This document shows, piece by piece, positions 37,857 through 47,603 of a DNA stretch of 64,000 nucleotides. The notes under the pieces were generated by a model. It made no database searches, was not told where the DNA came from, and saw nothing but the letters and a program-made list of their open reading frames with translations. Source of the DNA: JBEICQ01 sp046297395 (GTDB lineage Bacteria; Bacteroidota; Bacteroidia; UBA4408); assembly GCA_046297395.1 (NCBI GenBank), contig JBKCNM010000058.1, positions 3,631 to 67,630 on the forward strand, in the 5' to 3' direction. Both the position numbers and the translations under genes were made by a program. The stretch's first letter is position 1; every line of letters begins with the position of its first letter.

Positions 37857-39935
37857 ATGGCTAAAAAAAAACCTAAGCTGCTCAATCGCGACATCTCCTG
37901 GCTTTCCTTTAATGAAAGGGTTTTGCAGGAGGCCATAGATAAAAGTGTGCCGCTGATTGAGCGTATCAGGTTTTTGGGAATCTATGCCAACAACCGTGAT
38001 GAATTTTTTCGGGTCAGGGTGGCCACTCTGCAAAGGCTTCTCAAACTGGGGGGAAAGCATAAGGAACTGATTGGAGAAAATCCCTCCAAGGTGGCTAAAA
38101 ATATCCAGCAGATTGTGAATGAGCAACAGGGGATGCTGGAGGAAATTTTCCAGAAAAAGATTGCAGAGCTGGCAGCTGAAAAAATATACCTGGTTAACGA
38201 GACAAAACTGAGTCCTAAGCAACAAACCTTTGTAAGGAACTATTTTCTGGAAAAGATACTCCCCTTTCTCTATCCACTGATGGTTAGCGAAACCGGTAAA
38301 TTCCCCTACCTGCGCGACCGTTCAGCCTATCTTTTCGTCCGCCTGAAAGGACTTGGCATCCGTGATCGTTACAGGCATTTTCTCATTGAATTGCCCACAC
38401 AAATCGTCTCACGATTCATTGTTTTGCCTGATGAGGGGACAAAAAAATTCATCATTCTTCTGGATGATATCATCAGGTTTTGTCTGGATGAGTTGTTTTA
38501 TATGTTTGATTATGAAACTGCAGATTCTCACATGATAAAAATCACAAGGGATGCAGAGCTGGATATAGAATATGACTTCTCCAAGTCCATGATAGAAAAA
38601 ATTACCCGCAGTCTAAAAGGTCGAAGGATTGGCAGAATTGTAAGATTTACCTATGATTCCAGTATGCCTCCTGCCATGGTTGCCTTTTTGACCCGTAAAA
38701 TGAAATTGGGTAAAGAGAACAATATATCAACAGGTGGGAGGTATCACAACTTCCGCGACTTTATGGATTTTCCTCAGCTTGGCGGCAAGCATCTTTATTA
38801 TCCTAAATTGCAACCTATTATTCATCCTGCTTTCGACCATGAGAGAAGTTTGTTTAAAACAGTGTCCAGAAACGATATCCTGCTTCACTTTCCTTACCAC
38901 AGTTACTCCCATATTCTCGATTTTTTAAGAGAGGCTTCAATTGACCCCGGGGTTGAATCCATCTCCCTTACACTATACAGGGCCGCTCGACATTCTTCGG
39001 TTGCAAATGCACTGATCAATGCAGCCAAGAACGGCAAAATGGTCACCGTGGTTGTGGAATTACAGGCCAGGTTTGATGAGGAAGCCAACATTCAACTGGC
39101 ACAAAGATTACAAGAGGAGGGTGTGAGGGTAATACATGGTGTTCCGGGCTTGAAGGTGCATTCAAAGCTGATGCTTGTCATTCGAAAAGAAGGTAAAAAA
39201 AGAATGGCATATGCCCATATCGGAACAGGAAACTTCAATGAAAATACTGCCCGCATATATAGTGACTTTAGTTTGCTTACTGCCAATCCTAAAATCACCG
39301 AAGAGGTTGAAGATGTATTTGCTTTTTACAATGATAACCTGAGGGTAACTCGACCCAAACATCTTTTGGTGGCACCTTTTTTCTACCGCAAGCGCATCCT
39401 TCAGTTGATTCAAAAAGAAATTGATGATGCGATTTCCGGAAAGCCCGGATATATTCATGCGAAAATGAACAGCCTCGTCGATTTCGAAACCATTCATAAA
39501 CTATATGAGGCCAGCACCGCGGGGGTAAAAATCAAGCTTATTATCAGAGGTACATGCGCCTTGGTTCCCGGCGTAAAAGGGATGAGTGAAAATATTGAAA
39601 TCATCAGTATTGTAGATAAATTCCTGGAACATTCACGACTGTTTATTTTCGCCAATGGTGGTGATGAAAAAATTTACATCGCCTCTGCAGACTGGATGAT
39701 GCGGAATTTTGACCAGCGCTCAGAGGTGGCAGTGCCCATCATTGATGAAGCACTCAGGAACATGCTCAGGGAAATTTTTAATATCCAATTCTCAGACAAT
39801 ACCAAAGCCAGAATCATTGATGAGCATCAGGAAAACATACACAGGCCAACAAAAGGAAAAAAAATCCGTGCACAGGATGCTACCTACGCCTTCCTCAAAA
39901 GGAAAGCAGGAGATTTCAGCAAAAAACTGATATAA
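37857..39935 (+). CDS. ppk1: Polyphosphate kinase 1
   Basis: A 692-residue enzyme that reversibly makes polyphosphate from ATP. The N-terminal domain starts LLNRDISWLSFNERVLQEA, the family hallmark. The catalytic domains have SLTLYRAA and the autophosphorylated histidine in VPGLKVHSKLML, His435, the same number as in E. coli. HIGTGNFNENTARIYSD follows, and later the phospholipase-D-like IIRGTCALVPG and EHSRLFIFANGG. The C terminus, with RTQ/AYAFLKRKAGDF, resembles other Bacteroidota PPK1. I used the ATG at 37857. Nothing nearby belongs to a phosphate regulon. Confidence 0.96.
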   Translation: MAKKKPKLLNRDISWLSFNERVLQEAIDKSVPLIERIRFLGIYANNRDEFFRVRVATLQRLLKLGGKHKELIGENPSKVAKNIQQIVNEQQGMLEEIFQKKIAELAAEKIYLVNETKLSPKQQTFVRNYFLEKILPFLYPLMVSETGKFPYLRDRSAYLFVRLKGLGIRDRYRHFLIELPTQIVSRFIVLPDEGTKKFIILLDDIIRFCLDELFYMFDYETADSHMIKITRDAELDIEYDFSKSMIEKITRSLKGRRIGRIVRFTYDSSMPPAMVAFLTRKMKLGKENNISTGGRYHNFRDFMDFPQLGGKHLYYPKLQPIIHPAFDHERSLFKTVSRNDILLHFPYHSYSHILDFLREASIDPGVESISLTLYRAARHSSVANALINAAKNGKMVTVVVELQARFDEEANIQLAQRLQEEGVRVIHGVPGLKVHSKLMLVIRKEGKKRMAYAHIGTGNFNENTARIYSDFSLLTANPKITEEVEDVFAFYNDNLRVTRPKHLLVAPFFYRKRILQLIQKEIDDAISGKPGYIHAKMNSLVDFETIHKLYEASTAGVKIKLIIRGTCALVPGVKGMSENIEIISIVDKFLEHSRLFIFANGGDEKIYIASADWMMRNFDQRSEVAVPIIDEALRNMLREIFNIQFSDNTKARIIDEHQENIHRPTKGKKIRAQDATYAFLKRKAGDFSKKLI

Positions 39936-39971
39936 AAAAACGAACATTAAATATCTTTACAAACAAATCCA

Positions 39972-40499
39972 ATGCAAATAGCATCTCCATTCAACCTCCT
40001 GCGATGGATTGACGAAAATCGTCATCTCTTGAAACCACCAGTGGGTAACAAACAGATATACAAGGACGCAGACTTTATCGTCATGGCCGTGGGAGGCCCT
40101 AACTCCAGAAAAGATTTTCATTACAATGAAGGTGAAGAATTCTTTTACCAGATTGAAGGAAACATCACTGTTACCATTCAGGAAGATGGAAAGCCCAGAG
40201 ATGTGGAAATTAAACAGGGAGATATTTTTCTTCTTCCTGCACGCATCCCGCACAGTCCTAAAAGAGGTCCAAACACCGTAGGTATCGTGATTGAGCGCGT
40301 TAGAAAACCTCATGAAAAAGATGGGTTACTTTGGTATTGCGAACATTGTAACCATAAACTTCACGAAGCTTATTTTGATATGCAGAACATTGAAACTGCA
40401 TTTAAAACAACTTTCGACCATTATTACGGAAGCAAAGAATTGCGCACTTGCACCCAATGCGGTCATGTGATGGAACCTCCGGCACCGGTAACGAAATGA
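39972..40499 (+). CDS. nbaC: 3-hydroxyanthranilate 3,4-dioxygenase
   Basis: A 175-residue cupin enzyme that opens the ring of 3-hydroxyanthranilate in the kynurenine route to quinolinate and NAD. Iron ligands are His49 and Glu55 in FHYNEGEEFFYQIEG and His93 in RIPHSPKR. The C-terminal rubredoxin-like iron site has C-E-H-C and C-T-Q-C, as in bacterial 3-HAO. Length is normal. It begins 36 bases after ppk1 and 12 bases ahead of prfA. The other kynurenine genes are not in this window. Confidence 0.95.
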   Translation: MQIASPFNLLRWIDENRHLLKPPVGNKQIYKDADFIVMAVGGPNSRKDFHYNEGEEFFYQIEGNITVTIQEDGKPRDVEIKQGDIFLLPARIPHSPKRGPNTVGIVIERVRKPHEKDGLLWYCEHCNHKLHEAYFDMQNIETAFKTTFDHYYGSKELRTCTQCGHVMEPPAPVTK

Positions 40500-40511
40500 T
40501 TTACTGAAGGC

Positions 40512-41585
40512 ATGCTGGAGAAACTTGAAGCCATAAGGAAAAGATATATTGCGGTTGAGGAATCGCTGAGTGACCCGGCGTCTCTTGCAGATATGAAGTT
40601 GTTTGCCAAGCTCAACAAGGAATACAAAGAATTGAAAGAGATTGTTGAAACAGGCGAACGATACAAACGCACCTTACACAATTTACAAGCTGCCAAAGAT
40701 TTATTGTCCACCGAAAAGGATGTGGATTTGCTTTCCCTTGCAAGGGAGGAGCTGATGATTGAAGAGAAAAACAAGGAATCGCTGGAAGAGACGATTAAAT
40801 ACCTGCTTATTCCCAGAGACCCTGAAGATGCAAAAAACATCGTGCTGGAAATTCGCGCTGGCACGGGTGGAGATGAAGCCTCCATTTTTGCCGGAGACCT
40901 GTTCCGCATGTACTGCCGCTTTTTCGATAAAAAAGGATGGAAGTACGAAGTACTCGATCACACAGACGGAACCATGGGAGGCTACAAGGAGATTGTTACA
41001 GAAGTAAGTGGCGAAAATGTATTCGAAACCATGAAGTTTGAATCAGGTGTTCATCGCGTGCAAAGGGTTCCCCAAACGGAAACCCAGGGCAGGGTGCACA
41101 CCTCTGCTGCCGGTGTGATTGTTTTGCCTGAAGCAGATGAATGGGATATTGAAGTTAAAGAAAATGATATCCGCAAGGATATTTTTTGTGCTTCCGGGCC
41201 GGGTGGTCAATCGGTAAATACCACCAAATCTGCCATACGACTTACACACATTCCTAGCGGACTGGTGGTGCAATGCCAGGATGAAAAATCACAACATAAG
41301 AATCTTGAAAAAGCCATGTCAGTATTGCGTTCCAGACTCTATGAACTGGAATACCAGAAACGCCTGACTGAAGCCTCAAAAAAAAGAAAAACGATGGTGG
41401 CTACCGGCGACCGTTCCGAAAAAATTCGCACCTACAACTATCCTCAAAGTCGTGTTACCGATCATCGCATCGGATACACCATCTACAATCTGCCGTCCTT
41501 CATGGATGGGGATATCGGCGATTTGGTAGATGCCCTCAGGGTAGCTGAAAATGCAGAAAAATTAAAAGAAGGAACTTCTGTATAA
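40512..41585 (+). CDS. prfA: Peptide chain release factor 1
   Basis: A 357-residue RF1 that reads UAA and UAG. The GGQ catalytic tripeptide in SGPGGQSVNTT is at 231-233. The codon-reading region has VQRVPQTETQGRVHTSAAGV, with the P-x-T motif that distinguishes RF1 from RF2. The C-terminal NYPQSRVTDHRIG is also typical. No frameshift signal is present, as expected for RF1. Confidence 0.97.
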   Translation: MLEKLEAIRKRYIAVEESLSDPASLADMKLFAKLNKEYKELKEIVETGERYKRTLHNLQAAKDLLSTEKDVDLLSLAREELMIEEKNKESLEETIKYLLIPRDPEDAKNIVLEIRAGTGGDEASIFAGDLFRMYCRFFDKKGWKYEVLDHTDGTMGGYKEIVTEVSGENVFETMKFESGVHRVQRVPQTETQGRVHTSAAGVIVLPEADEWDIEVKENDIRKDIFCASGPGGQSVNTTKSAIRLTHIPSGLVVQCQDEKSQHKNLEKAMSVLRSRLYELEYQKRLTEASKKRKTMVATGDRSEKIRTYNYPQSRVTDHRIGYTIYNLPSFMDGDIGDLVDALRVAENAEKLKEGTSV

Positions 41586-41593
41586 GTTTATAC

Positions 41594-42646
41594 ATGAATA
41601 CCATTCCATTTTTTTTGCTGATGCTTTTGCCCTTCCTCGGGGCTAATGCCCAGGCACCCACTGTTTCAATTGGAATGCTCCCAGATCCCGGACAAATTTA
41701 TTCATATCTCGATGATACACTCTCCGGCCATCTAAGTCAATTCTCTGCCGGTTCTGCAGGTGCAGGCGTAACTTGGGATTTTTCCAAGACCCCGGCTGCA
41801 GCCGGAGTTCAGGTAAACATGCATTACCTGAGCCCCGATTCCCTGCCTCTGTCAGATGCTGCTTTTACCATGAGCAACATAGTCGCCACAAGTGATTACC
41901 GGAACTATACTTATTTTAATAAAAATGCAGAGGGTGTTTTTTTTTATGGCGGAAGATATGCTTCCACAAATGGCACTCCTTATGTTTTTTATTACAGCAA
42001 TCCACTGAAATTACATCAGGTTCCCTTTACTTATGGAGATTCATTTACAGACACCTTTACCGCAGGTTATCCATCATCTCCGGGTTTCTCTGCCACACGA
42101 AGAGGCACTCTTAAAGCCACTGCAGATGGTTACGGAACACTCATTATGCCAAACGGAAAAGTATTTACGGATGTCATCAGAATTAACAATCAGCTTATGC
42201 TCACCGATACAAATTATAAGAATGGCAGAGATTCACTCATGGATAATTTTTATGATTACTACCAAGGCACCGGTACTTTTCCATTGATTGAATTAGGCGA
42301 ACGCAAAACCTTTTTCTGGAACAGTCAAACCTACTCAAGCCAACGCTACATACACCTTTGTGATGCAGGCGCTTTTGCGGATCAAACAAATGCACTCATC
42401 CCGTTTGCATCTTCAGCTTATCCCAATCCTGTAAACGATGTACTTCAAGTGACTATTTCTGCAGAGGCACCCATAAGTACCTGTATTGAATTATACAGCA
42501 CAGGTGGCAAAATGATTTGTAGATATGAAAATATTAGCAAGGGAAGTATACAAACCATTGATATGAAAAATCTTCCTTCCGGAATTTACTTCCTGAGCAT
42601 CATAGGGGGTAAATACACAGGCAAACATAAAATCCTTAAACCCTGA
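41594..42646 (+). CDS. Secreted protein with T9SS type A sorting tail
   Basis: A 350-residue protein. The signal peptide ends at LGANAQ (residue 20). The main part is beta-rich with no recognised enzyme motif, for example GVTWDFSKTPAAAGV and FFYGGRYASTNGTPY. The C-terminal 80 residues form a T9SS type A tail: SAYPNPVNDVLQV, then LYSTGGKMI, NLPSGIYFLSI and a last GKHKILKP. The tail directs export across the outer membrane by the T9SS and is then removed or joined to surface sugar. It is flanked by prfA (8 bases) and pyrF (1 base), so it seems to be part of a housekeeping transcript. Confidence 0.85.
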   Translation: MNTIPFFLLMLLPFLGANAQAPTVSIGMLPDPGQIYSYLDDTLSGHLSQFSAGSAGAGVTWDFSKTPAAAGVQVNMHYLSPDSLPLSDAAFTMSNIVATSDYRNYTYFNKNAEGVFFYGGRYASTNGTPYVFYYSNPLKLHQVPFTYGDSFTDTFTAGYPSSPGFSATRRGTLKATADGYGTLIMPNGKVFTDVIRINNQLMLTDTNYKNGRDSLMDNFYDYYQGTGTFPLIELGERKTFFWNSQTYSSQRYIHLCDAGAFADQTNALIPFASSAYPNPVNDVLQVTISAEAPISTCIELYSTGGKMICRYENISKGSIQTIDMKNLPSGIYFLSIIGGKYTGKHKILKP

Positions 42647-42647
42647 T

Positions 42648-43487
42648 ATGACCTACAAAGAACTCTGTGGCATCATCAAAACAAGGCAAAGTTTTTTATG
42701 TCTTGGACTTGATCCCGACATCAACAAAATACCCATTTCAGTAAAATCCGGCAAAAATCCCCTCTTTTCATTTTGTAAAGAAATAGTGGATGAAGTAGCT
42801 GATACCTGTGTAGCCTTTAAAATTAACACTGCCTTTTTTGAGGCAGAAGGAAGCAAAGGTTTTGCTCAATTGGAAGAACTTTGCCACTACCTTCATGGCC
42901 ATTATCCCAATCATTTACTGATAGCAGATGCCAAGAGAGCTGATATCGGTAACACTTCTTCCATGTATGCAAAGGCATTTTTTAATACGCTTGCATGTGA
43001 TGCCATTACCCTTCACCCATACATGGGAAGAGACAGTATAGAACCCTTTCTGCAGCATCATGGAAAATGGTCCATCCTGCTTTCGCTTACTTCAAATTCC
43101 GGTGCAGCAGATTTTGAACAAATGTTAACGCGAGATGGTATTCCACTCTATTTGGAAGTCATGCAAAAAGCGAATAACTGGGGTTCAGCGGAAAACATGA
43201 TGTTTGTGATTGGAGCCACAAAATCAGCTTATGTTGCCGAAATAAGGAAGCGGTTTCCTGATCATTTTTTTCTGGTACCCGGAACCGGCACCCAGGGTGG
43301 TGATATGGGTGCAGTGATTGCTGCAGGATCTAATGCTGCCGGCGGTTTATTGATCAATGTGTCGAGAGATATTTTGTATGCCTCTTCCGGTTCTGATTTC
43401 ACAGCGGCTGCAGCCTCTAAAGCGAAATATTATTTGTTACAAATGAGAAGTTTTTTTAAGTTTGATGAAATAAAAAACACACCCTAA
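42648..43487 (+). CDS. pyrF: Orotidine 5'-phosphate decarboxylase
   Basis: A 279-residue enzyme of the longer (type 2) OMP-decarboxylase group that makes UMP. Key segments are SFLCLGLDPDINKIP, CVAFKINTAFFEAEG and the catalytic LLIADAKRADIGNTSSMYA, with the D-x-K-x-x-D array. Phosphate-binding GTGTQGGDMGAVIAAG lies towards the end. It is one base after the T9SS cargo gene. Confidence 0.96.
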   Translation: MTYKELCGIIKTRQSFLCLGLDPDINKIPISVKSGKNPLFSFCKEIVDEVADTCVAFKINTAFFEAEGSKGFAQLEELCHYLHGHYPNHLLIADAKRADIGNTSSMYAKAFFNTLACDAITLHPYMGRDSIEPFLQHHGKWSILLSLTSNSGAADFEQMLTRDGIPLYLEVMQKANNWGSAENMMFVIGATKSAYVAEIRKRFPDHFFLVPGTGTQGGDMGAVIAAGSNAAGGLLINVSRDILYASSGSDFTAAAASKAKYYLLQMRSFFKFDEIKNTP

Positions 43488-43496
43488 CACCAAACC

Positions 43497-43856
43497 ATGA
43501 AAGACATTCTATTCCTACTCAATCCCAACTTCAAGGATGTTGTGCGAGATGACAAAGACATCCTTTATTATTGTCCTGACTGCGCCTTCCTCGAAGGGGT
43601 ATTAAGTTATTATCCCAAGCTTCGGGATCTGCTGGATATTCGCTACATTGATTATCCCAGACCAAGAAAAGAAATTGTCATGATGGTTGGAGATGCACAT
43701 CAGGGTTGTCCGAACCTGGTGCTCAATACCCTGAATCTCCCTCATGCATCACTTGACTTGTTTTATCAATACGGCAATTACTATCACACGGATAATACCA
43801 AAACCATTGTGAACTACCTGAGCAATCGTTACGGAATACCTGTTGCGCACTATTGA
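43497..43856 (+). CDS. DUF3088-like small protein
   Basis: A 119-residue soluble protein. MKDILFLLNPNFKDV at the start and YYCPDCAFLEGVLSYYP, with a C-x-x-C pair, fit DUF3088, a small family with a thioredoxin-like pattern. Then IDYPRPRKEIV and MMVGDAHQGCPNLVL follow. It could be a redox or metal-binding protein, but function is unknown. It follows pyrF by 9 bases and is the last gene before an AT-rich gap. The family assignment is from memory of the motif. Confidence 0.7.
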   Translation: MKDILFLLNPNFKDVVRDDKDILYYCPDCAFLEGVLSYYPKLRDLLDIRYIDYPRPRKEIVMMVGDAHQGCPNLVLNTLNLPHASLDLFYQYGNYYHTDNTKTIVNYLSNRYGIPVAHY

Positions 43857-44530
43857 TTCATCAACAATTTCCGCTAATAAATTTTTTCCTTTCCTTTTTT
43901 AAGAAGATTGCTAATTGTTTTTCTAGACATCTATTCTTCCTAAAAAAGTTACCCATACGGTGAAAAAAAAATCTCATCTAGAGGAAAATAATCATGATAG
44001 AAAAGTAATGCCTGCTCTGTACTTCCGACAAAGAAAAAAATCTACAATAATCAACTGTTTGCCTTTCTGAATGATCAATGAAAAATAGAATTCAGAGATG
44101 CTCTGTAAGTTATTCTTCTTATAAAATAATAGTATTTGAGATCGGACTCTTATGACAAAACACTATCCCTTTTAAAACAGCCCATCCTCATTTTGATATA
44201 AGCTTGCAGATGAATAGCCAACAAAATTCTCTTTAACTTTCCTTAGAAAATTCTGTATCGAGAAAAGGCACACAATCCTTTTTGGCAGCAGAAATATTGC
44301 ATGGTTCTTTCTCCGGAATCATCACCATTTAATTAATTTTTTAAATCTAATTCATGTCATAAGTAAAATCTAATCTACAATATGGCTAAATGACAAAGAA
44401 TAATAGAGCAGGCAAATTAAATATACCCTTACTTTGTGTATTGATTGAGGTATAAAGTCTTCCCGGTTTAGAACCCAAACCATTTTTGAAGTGTAATGTA
44501 AATTGACAAATACCTATAAGAATAACCCGA
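43857..44530. other. AT-rich intergenic stretch with no supported gene
   Basis: About 670 bases with much higher AT content than the flanking genes, with many A and T runs and no ORF of convincing length on either strand. No tRNA-like or strong terminator hairpin is evident. TTACTTTG near 44431 is close to but not a match of the usual -7 box, and could serve the small ORF at 44531. Confidence 0.5.
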
Positions 44531-44818
44531 ATGAACCAAGATTTGATTAACCATTATCCTTACAACAGCATCCAAAATGATTCGGACTTGTTGGGTAATG
44601 AATTGCATTTTAATTGCAAATCAAAACTGTGGCTTGTTAACGGAGAATGTCTTTCCACTTTAAGGATTCCCGCTTTATGCAAAACAATTGCGTCAAGCAT
44701 GATTGCAAGTGCTGGGCAATACATAATTAAAAATAACCAAACACTTTTTTTCCTAAACCCTAAGATCACCTATGACACTGACATCAGATTCACCAAGCAA
44801 GCTTTTTACAAAGTCTAA
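44531..44818 (+). CDS. Small uncharacterised ORF (95 aa)
   Basis: An ATG-initiated frame of 95 residues, MNQDLINHYPYNSIQND onwards, with no signal peptide or membrane helix and no family that I recognise. It has a run IPALCKTIASSMIASAGQYI that could be a helix, and NNQTLFFLNPKITYDTD as strands. It is followed at 44850 by the deacetylase-like gene. Codon use is AT-rich like the surrounding gap. It could be a real small gene coupled to the deacetylase or chance reading in AT-rich DNA; the evidence is slight. Confidence 0.35.
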   Translation: MNQDLINHYPYNSIQNDSDLLGNELHFNCKSKLWLVNGECLSTLRIPALCKTIASSMIASAGQYIIKNNQTLFFLNPKITYDTDIRFTKQAFYKV

Positions 44819-44849
44819 AAAAATCATTTCTGTTCACCAGAAAAAACCG

Positions 44850-45923
44850 ATGGACTTTGAGGAAAAGGGGAATAATTTTCATCAAGTAAAAAGTCTTTCT
44901 CTTGATGTAACAAGGAACATACTTTTTACTTTCGATTACGAGCTTTACCTGGGAGCAGATAGCGGAACGGTAAAGAATTGTATGATAGAACCCACGGAAA
45001 AAATCATAAACATTTTGGAGAAGCACGGGATGAAGGCGATTTTTTTTGTGGATTCTACCTATCTAACCCAGCTTATTCGGGTTAGTAAAGACGCGCCTGC
45101 GGCCAGTCGCGACCTGGCCTCTATCAAAATGCAACTTCTAAGCTTACTTTCTGCCGGGCATGAGGTTCATCCTCATATACATCCTCATTGGACAGATGCT
45201 GAATACAATACTGAACAGAACCGATGGCAATTAAATGATTTAAAAAAATATCGTTTCCCCTCACTCAATGATGAGCAAAAAAACAAAGTCTTTGATGAAT
45301 CCATCAACGCACTTCACTCGCTAATTAAAGATGCTTTTCCTGACTACAAAATGGATGCATTCAGAGCGGGAGGATGGTGTATTCAGCCTTTTTCGGCTTT
45401 CGAACCTTGCTTCAAAAAGGCAGGCATCATTGCAGATTTCAGTGTAATTGGACAATTGAAAATCAGTTCGTCTGTCAAATCATTTGATTTCAGCAGTGTG
45501 GCACCAAATGCACTTCCCTATCGCTTTTCTGAGAACGAATGCCAACCTTCAGAGAAGGGACAATACATCGAACTTCCTATTTCATCTATACCGGTATGCA
45601 AGAACAGTCGTTTCAACAATCTGGTGGAAAAAATTATGTGGCGAATGCCGTTCGGAAAATCCATGGGAGATGGAAAAGGTGTGCCTTACTCCAATGACTT
45701 GCCTGTGAATCTTGAGTTGCAAAAATTTGAAACACTTTCCATCGAACACCTGACATTTAACAAGATGCCCGAATACAAAAAATATTTGTCATCCAACGCA
45801 TTCATGCAATTTATCAGTCATCCCAAGATGGTCTCTTCTCATCATCTGAAGATGCTTGACAAATTCCTTATTTGGGCAACCGGCAAATTTCAGATTAACA
45901 GCAACTGGAGACAACTGCGCTGA
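44850..45923 (+). CDS. Polysaccharide-deacetylase-like protein
   Basis: A 357-residue protein that starts its conserved region near residue 20 with NILFTFDYELYLG, then CMIEPTEKIINILEKHGMKAIFFVDSTYL and the metal-site motif GHEVHPHIHPHW. This is the NodB-type deacetylase arrangement (Asp, then H-x3-H), but the first motif is FDYE in place of TFDD, a pattern seen in a Bacteroidota subgroup that may not deacetylate. FRAGGWCIQPFSAF matches the RxG region. No signal peptide is seen. An earlier ATG at 44772 would overlap the preceding 95-residue ORF; I chose 44850, since the region before the core is unconserved. Substrate is unknown. Confidence 0.75.
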   Translation: MDFEEKGNNFHQVKSLSLDVTRNILFTFDYELYLGADSGTVKNCMIEPTEKIINILEKHGMKAIFFVDSTYLTQLIRVSKDAPAASRDLASIKMQLLSLLSAGHEVHPHIHPHWTDAEYNTEQNRWQLNDLKKYRFPSLNDEQKNKVFDESINALHSLIKDAFPDYKMDAFRAGGWCIQPFSAFEPCFKKAGIIADFSVIGQLKISSSVKSFDFSSVAPNALPYRFSENECQPSEKGQYIELPISSIPVCKNSRFNNLVEKIMWRMPFGKSMGDGKGVPYSNDLPVNLELQKFETLSIEHLTFNKMPEYKKYLSSNAFMQFISHPKMVSSHHLKMLDKFLIWATGKFQINSNWRQLR

Positions 45924-46077
45924 TCATAAAAAAAGGATGCATTAAAGCCTCCTTTCATAGGCAATTGGATTATACAACCAAAGGTTGAATTATTGCGGTT
46001 TAGTCTCATTCTCATTTGCTGAAAAATTACCTTTACCTAAAATAATTTTATGTCATCAATCAAATTTTATTTAATCT

Positions 46078-47367
46078 ATGAAAGAGGAATTTTTACATTA
46101 TCTGTGGAAGCACAAATTGTTTTTCCATACACAACTTAAAACAGTCTGCGGCAAAACAATCCAAATAAAACATCCGGGCATCTACAACCACGATGCAGGG
46201 CCTGATTTTCTGCAGGCAAGACTAATCATTGATTCAGTGGAATGGTGTGGGGATGTGGAGATACACCTCAAAACTTCAGATTTTTTCCGACACAAACACC
46301 AAAAAGATCCCGCATATAAAAAACTGCTTCTGCATGTTGTACATGAACATGATTCTTGTGATGAACTGAACACCTATACCTGTGAAATAAAAGACAGTTA
46401 TGACAAAAACCTGCTGGAAAATTACCGGAGCATTTTCAATCAAAAAAATGCCTTGGCATGCAGTGGCATTCTTGCTGAACTAAATAGTCTTCATTGGGAT
46501 GCATGGATGGACAGGATGCTGAGGGAAAGGCTGGAAAAAAAATACCGAGCTGCTGCTCATATTTTTGAGACAAAGCAACATCATCATGATGAAGCATTAT
46601 ACATGTTAATTGCATCGGCCATTGGGTTTAACATCAACCGGGAGGCCTTTGAAATGTTGGCGCTACAAACCCCTTACCGATGGCTGCTTCCCTACCGTGA
46701 TAACAGGATACAGGTTGAAGCCATGCTCATGGGACAAGCAGGTCAACTAGAAAGTGGGGATGCCGACGAATACATTCTTCGATTACAGAATGAATATGCG
46801 TTTTTACAGCATAAACATAAACTGAAAAAGCCAATGAATATCCCTTGGAAATACCTTCGGCTGCGACCTGTCAACTTCCCATGTATTCGTCTTTCGCAAT
46901 TTGCAGGCTTGATTTGCAGGCACAACAGGCTTCATGATGTTCTTGTTTGCTGCAAGCAACTTGATGAATTGACTGATGCGCTAACGGTAAAAGCAGATAC
47001 TTATTGGGATACACATTATCTTCCGGGCAAGGCGACCCATTTTGAAGAAAAGTGGCTTGGTAGCGAAGCAGTGCAGGGCATTATTCTCAATGCCATCGTA
47101 CCTTATCTTTTGTTAATGGGTGTGCACCAAAAAGAGACATCCTTCGTGCAGAAAGCCTACGACTTCATTGAGCAGCTCAGGGCCGAGAACAACAAAATAA
47201 CAAGATACTTTGCAGATGCCGGCAAAAAACCGAAGCATGCAGGAGATAGCCAGGCACAAAAACACCTGTATGAAAACTATTGTATGCACAGGAAATGTCT
47301 GCAATGTGCTGTTGGAAAAAAACTTATTGCGACGGAATCAAATCCGGCAATTAAGGAACATTCCTGA
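46078..47367 (+). CDS. DUF2851 family protein
   Basis: A 429-residue protein. The N terminus EEFLHYLWKHKLFFHTQL and IKHPGIYNHDAGPDFLQARL, followed by WCGDVEIHLKTSDFFRHKH, are characteristic of DUF2851, a Bacteroidota family with a nuclease-like pattern (D, E-x-H) that remains uncharacterised. There is no signal peptide. A cysteine-rich end, NYCMHRKCLQCAVG, has a C-x4-C-x2-C set. An intergenic stretch of 154 bases separates it from the deacetylase-like gene. Confidence 0.88.
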   Translation: MKEEFLHYLWKHKLFFHTQLKTVCGKTIQIKHPGIYNHDAGPDFLQARLIIDSVEWCGDVEIHLKTSDFFRHKHQKDPAYKKLLLHVVHEHDSCDELNTYTCEIKDSYDKNLLENYRSIFNQKNALACSGILAELNSLHWDAWMDRMLRERLEKKYRAAAHIFETKQHHHDEALYMLIASAIGFNINREAFEMLALQTPYRWLLPYRDNRIQVEAMLMGQAGQLESGDADEYILRLQNEYAFLQHKHKLKKPMNIPWKYLRLRPVNFPCIRLSQFAGLICRHNRLHDVLVCCKQLDELTDALTVKADTYWDTHYLPGKATHFEEKWLGSEAVQGIILNAIVPYLLLMGVHQKETSFVQKAYDFIEQLRAENNKITRYFADAGKKPKHAGDSQAQKHLYENYCMHRKCLQCAVGKKLIATESNPAIKEHS

Positions 47368-47528
47368 TAGGCGCTCAGGTGAGTAAAAAACATGCTCGTT
47401 CTAAAATTCAGTAATAACCAATGGAAAAATTCCTGTTTTCGGCATTTTGCGCTTAAACGAATTTCATGATTCAAAAGCAAATGGGCTTAGAGTTGCTTGC
47501 CTGTTTGAAAAAGGAGTTTTTGCAATTT

Positions 47529-47548
47529 ATTTCATGTTTATGTGAAAT
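47529..47548. promoter_or_regulatory. Inverted repeat 1 before the HTH gene
   Basis: ATTTCA and TGAAAT enclose an 8-base spacer. With a near-identical repeat beginning 2 bases later it makes a tandem pair, a plausible operator. Confidence 0.5.
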
Positions 47549-47549
47549 T

Positions 47550-47570
47550 ATTTCATGTTTTTGATGAAAT
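47550..47570. promoter_or_regulatory. Inverted repeat 2 before the HTH gene
   Basis: ATTTCAT and ATGAAAT enclose a 7-base spacer. It repeats the layout of the element at 47529-47548, with centres about 21 bases apart, or two helical turns. It lies 33 bases ahead of the HTH gene start. Confidence 0.5.
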
Positions 47571-47603
47571 ATCATTCGCATAAGTAGGATGTATTTTGCA
47601 ATC

